From Amycolatopsis alba DSM 44262 (GTDB lineage Bacteria > Actinomycetota > Actinomycetes > Mycobacteriales > Pseudonocardiaceae), in the NCBI RefSeq assembly GCF_000384215.1, contig NZ_KB913032.1, forward strand, positions 6,905,605 through 6,969,604: 64,000 nt of DNA, read 5' to 3'. Position numbers and translations under genes: made by a program. A model generated the notes under the pieces. It was given only the letters and a program-made list of their open reading frames with translations, was not told the origin of the DNA and did not search any database. This document shows positions 63,660-64,000 of the stretch, piece by piece (positions within the stretch are counted from its first letter, which is position 1; each line of letters begins with the position of its first letter).

Positions 63660-64000
63660 ATGACCACCGCACTCGGCCTCGGCCTGCCCCAGAATCATCA
63701 GTACGACATCGGCAAGGACGTGCCCGAAGTGGCACGCGCCGCCGAGCACATCGGGTATCAGAGCCTGTGGGCTTATGAACGGGCCCTCTTTCCCGAGCCC
63801 GCGACCCAAGGCCTGTTCGACATTCCGGGGATGCCCTGGCCCGACGGCTACCGTTCCGTCGCCGAGCCCTTGGTCACGCTGTCCCTGGCGGCATCGGCAA
63901 CCGAACGGGTCCGGCTGGGCACGTCCGTACTGGTGGCGCCACTGCACGGGCCCTTCCAGCTCGCCAGGGCGCTTGCCACGCTGGACGCGGCGAGCGGTGG
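63660..64000 (+). CDS. LLM-class (F420/flavin-dependent) oxidoreductase, partial
   Basis: The first 113 residues of a luciferase-like TIM-barrel oxidoreductase (TALGLGLPQNHQYDIGKDVPEVARAAEHIGYQSLWAYERALFP, then the SLAASATERVRLGTSVLVAPLHGPFQLARALATLD helix-strand). The end lies outside the window. GAGGAGAACGTGAACC precedes ATG 63660. It follows the SDR by 25 bases and is likely co-transcribed. These enzymes often use F420 in actinomycetes. Substrate unknown. Confidence 0.88.
   Translation, partial: MTTALGLGLPQNHQYDIGKDVPEVARAAEHIGYQSLWAYERALFPEPATQGLFDIPGMPWPDGYRSVAEPLVTLSLAASATERVRLGTSVLVAPLHGPFQLARALATLDAASG

Overview
The window is from a high-GC actinomycete, most likely Amycolatopsis or another Pseudonocardiales genus (inference). 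The signs are codon bias, AfsR/SARP-type and LuxR regulators, MAB_1171c-like/ImmA-IrrE modules, ESX-type WXG pairs, in-frame TTA (bldA-type) codons, and long hairpins built on GTCCGTGAAGGCC between convergent genes.

Layout. 1-615 is a decayed IS1380-type transposase. 1153-6000 holds a small secreted Cys-rich protein, an AlbA_2/Schlafen ATPase, a secreted trypsin-fold protease, BluB and a flavohaemoglobin. 6174-8744 encodes an unusual NB-ARC plus KAP double-NTPase membrane protein. 8749-38322 is a nonribosomal peptide cluster of about 30 kb. 38350-44800 holds an azoreductase/HxlR/DsbA redox group, an MHS transporter, a glycosyltransferase and a cryptic 30-residue peptide gene. 44992-53672 holds two ESX-like substrate modules around a permease, a dipeptidase and an amidase. 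53734-64000 holds a large SARP regulator, a CoA-transferase/enoyl-CoA hydratase fusion, TetR- and MarR-controlled enzymes, an ImmA/IrrE-membrane protein pair and two small secreted proteins.

The cluster combines three chemistries. SbnB (8749-9738) and SbnA (27902-28909) should make L-2,3-diaminopropionate. An ornithine carbamoyltransferase homologue with altered ornithine-contact motifs (15284-16225) could carbamoylate it to 3-ureidoalanine, a glutamine isostere, and the first adenylation domain of the second NRPS reads as Gln-like. The assembly line is a free A domain plus free carrier protein, a C-A-T-C-A-T protein (30285-36587) and a C-A-T-C-A-T-TE protein (19177-26442). The last two A domains read as Thr and Asn. 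A SyrP-like oxygenase, an MbtH protein, an amidase, an MFS exporter and two LuxR-type regulators complete it. Unexpectedly, the precursor operon also holds two paralogous LanB-type (lanthipeptide dehydratase/PEARL-like) proteins flanking a PLP-dependent ammonia-lyase-like enzyme, with no ribosomal precursor peptide visible. This NRPS plus possibly tRNA-dependent LanB combination is the strongest candidate for an undescribed system here.

All functions come from reading the sequence by eye. No database search was run; A-domain codes were aligned manually to GrsA PheA.
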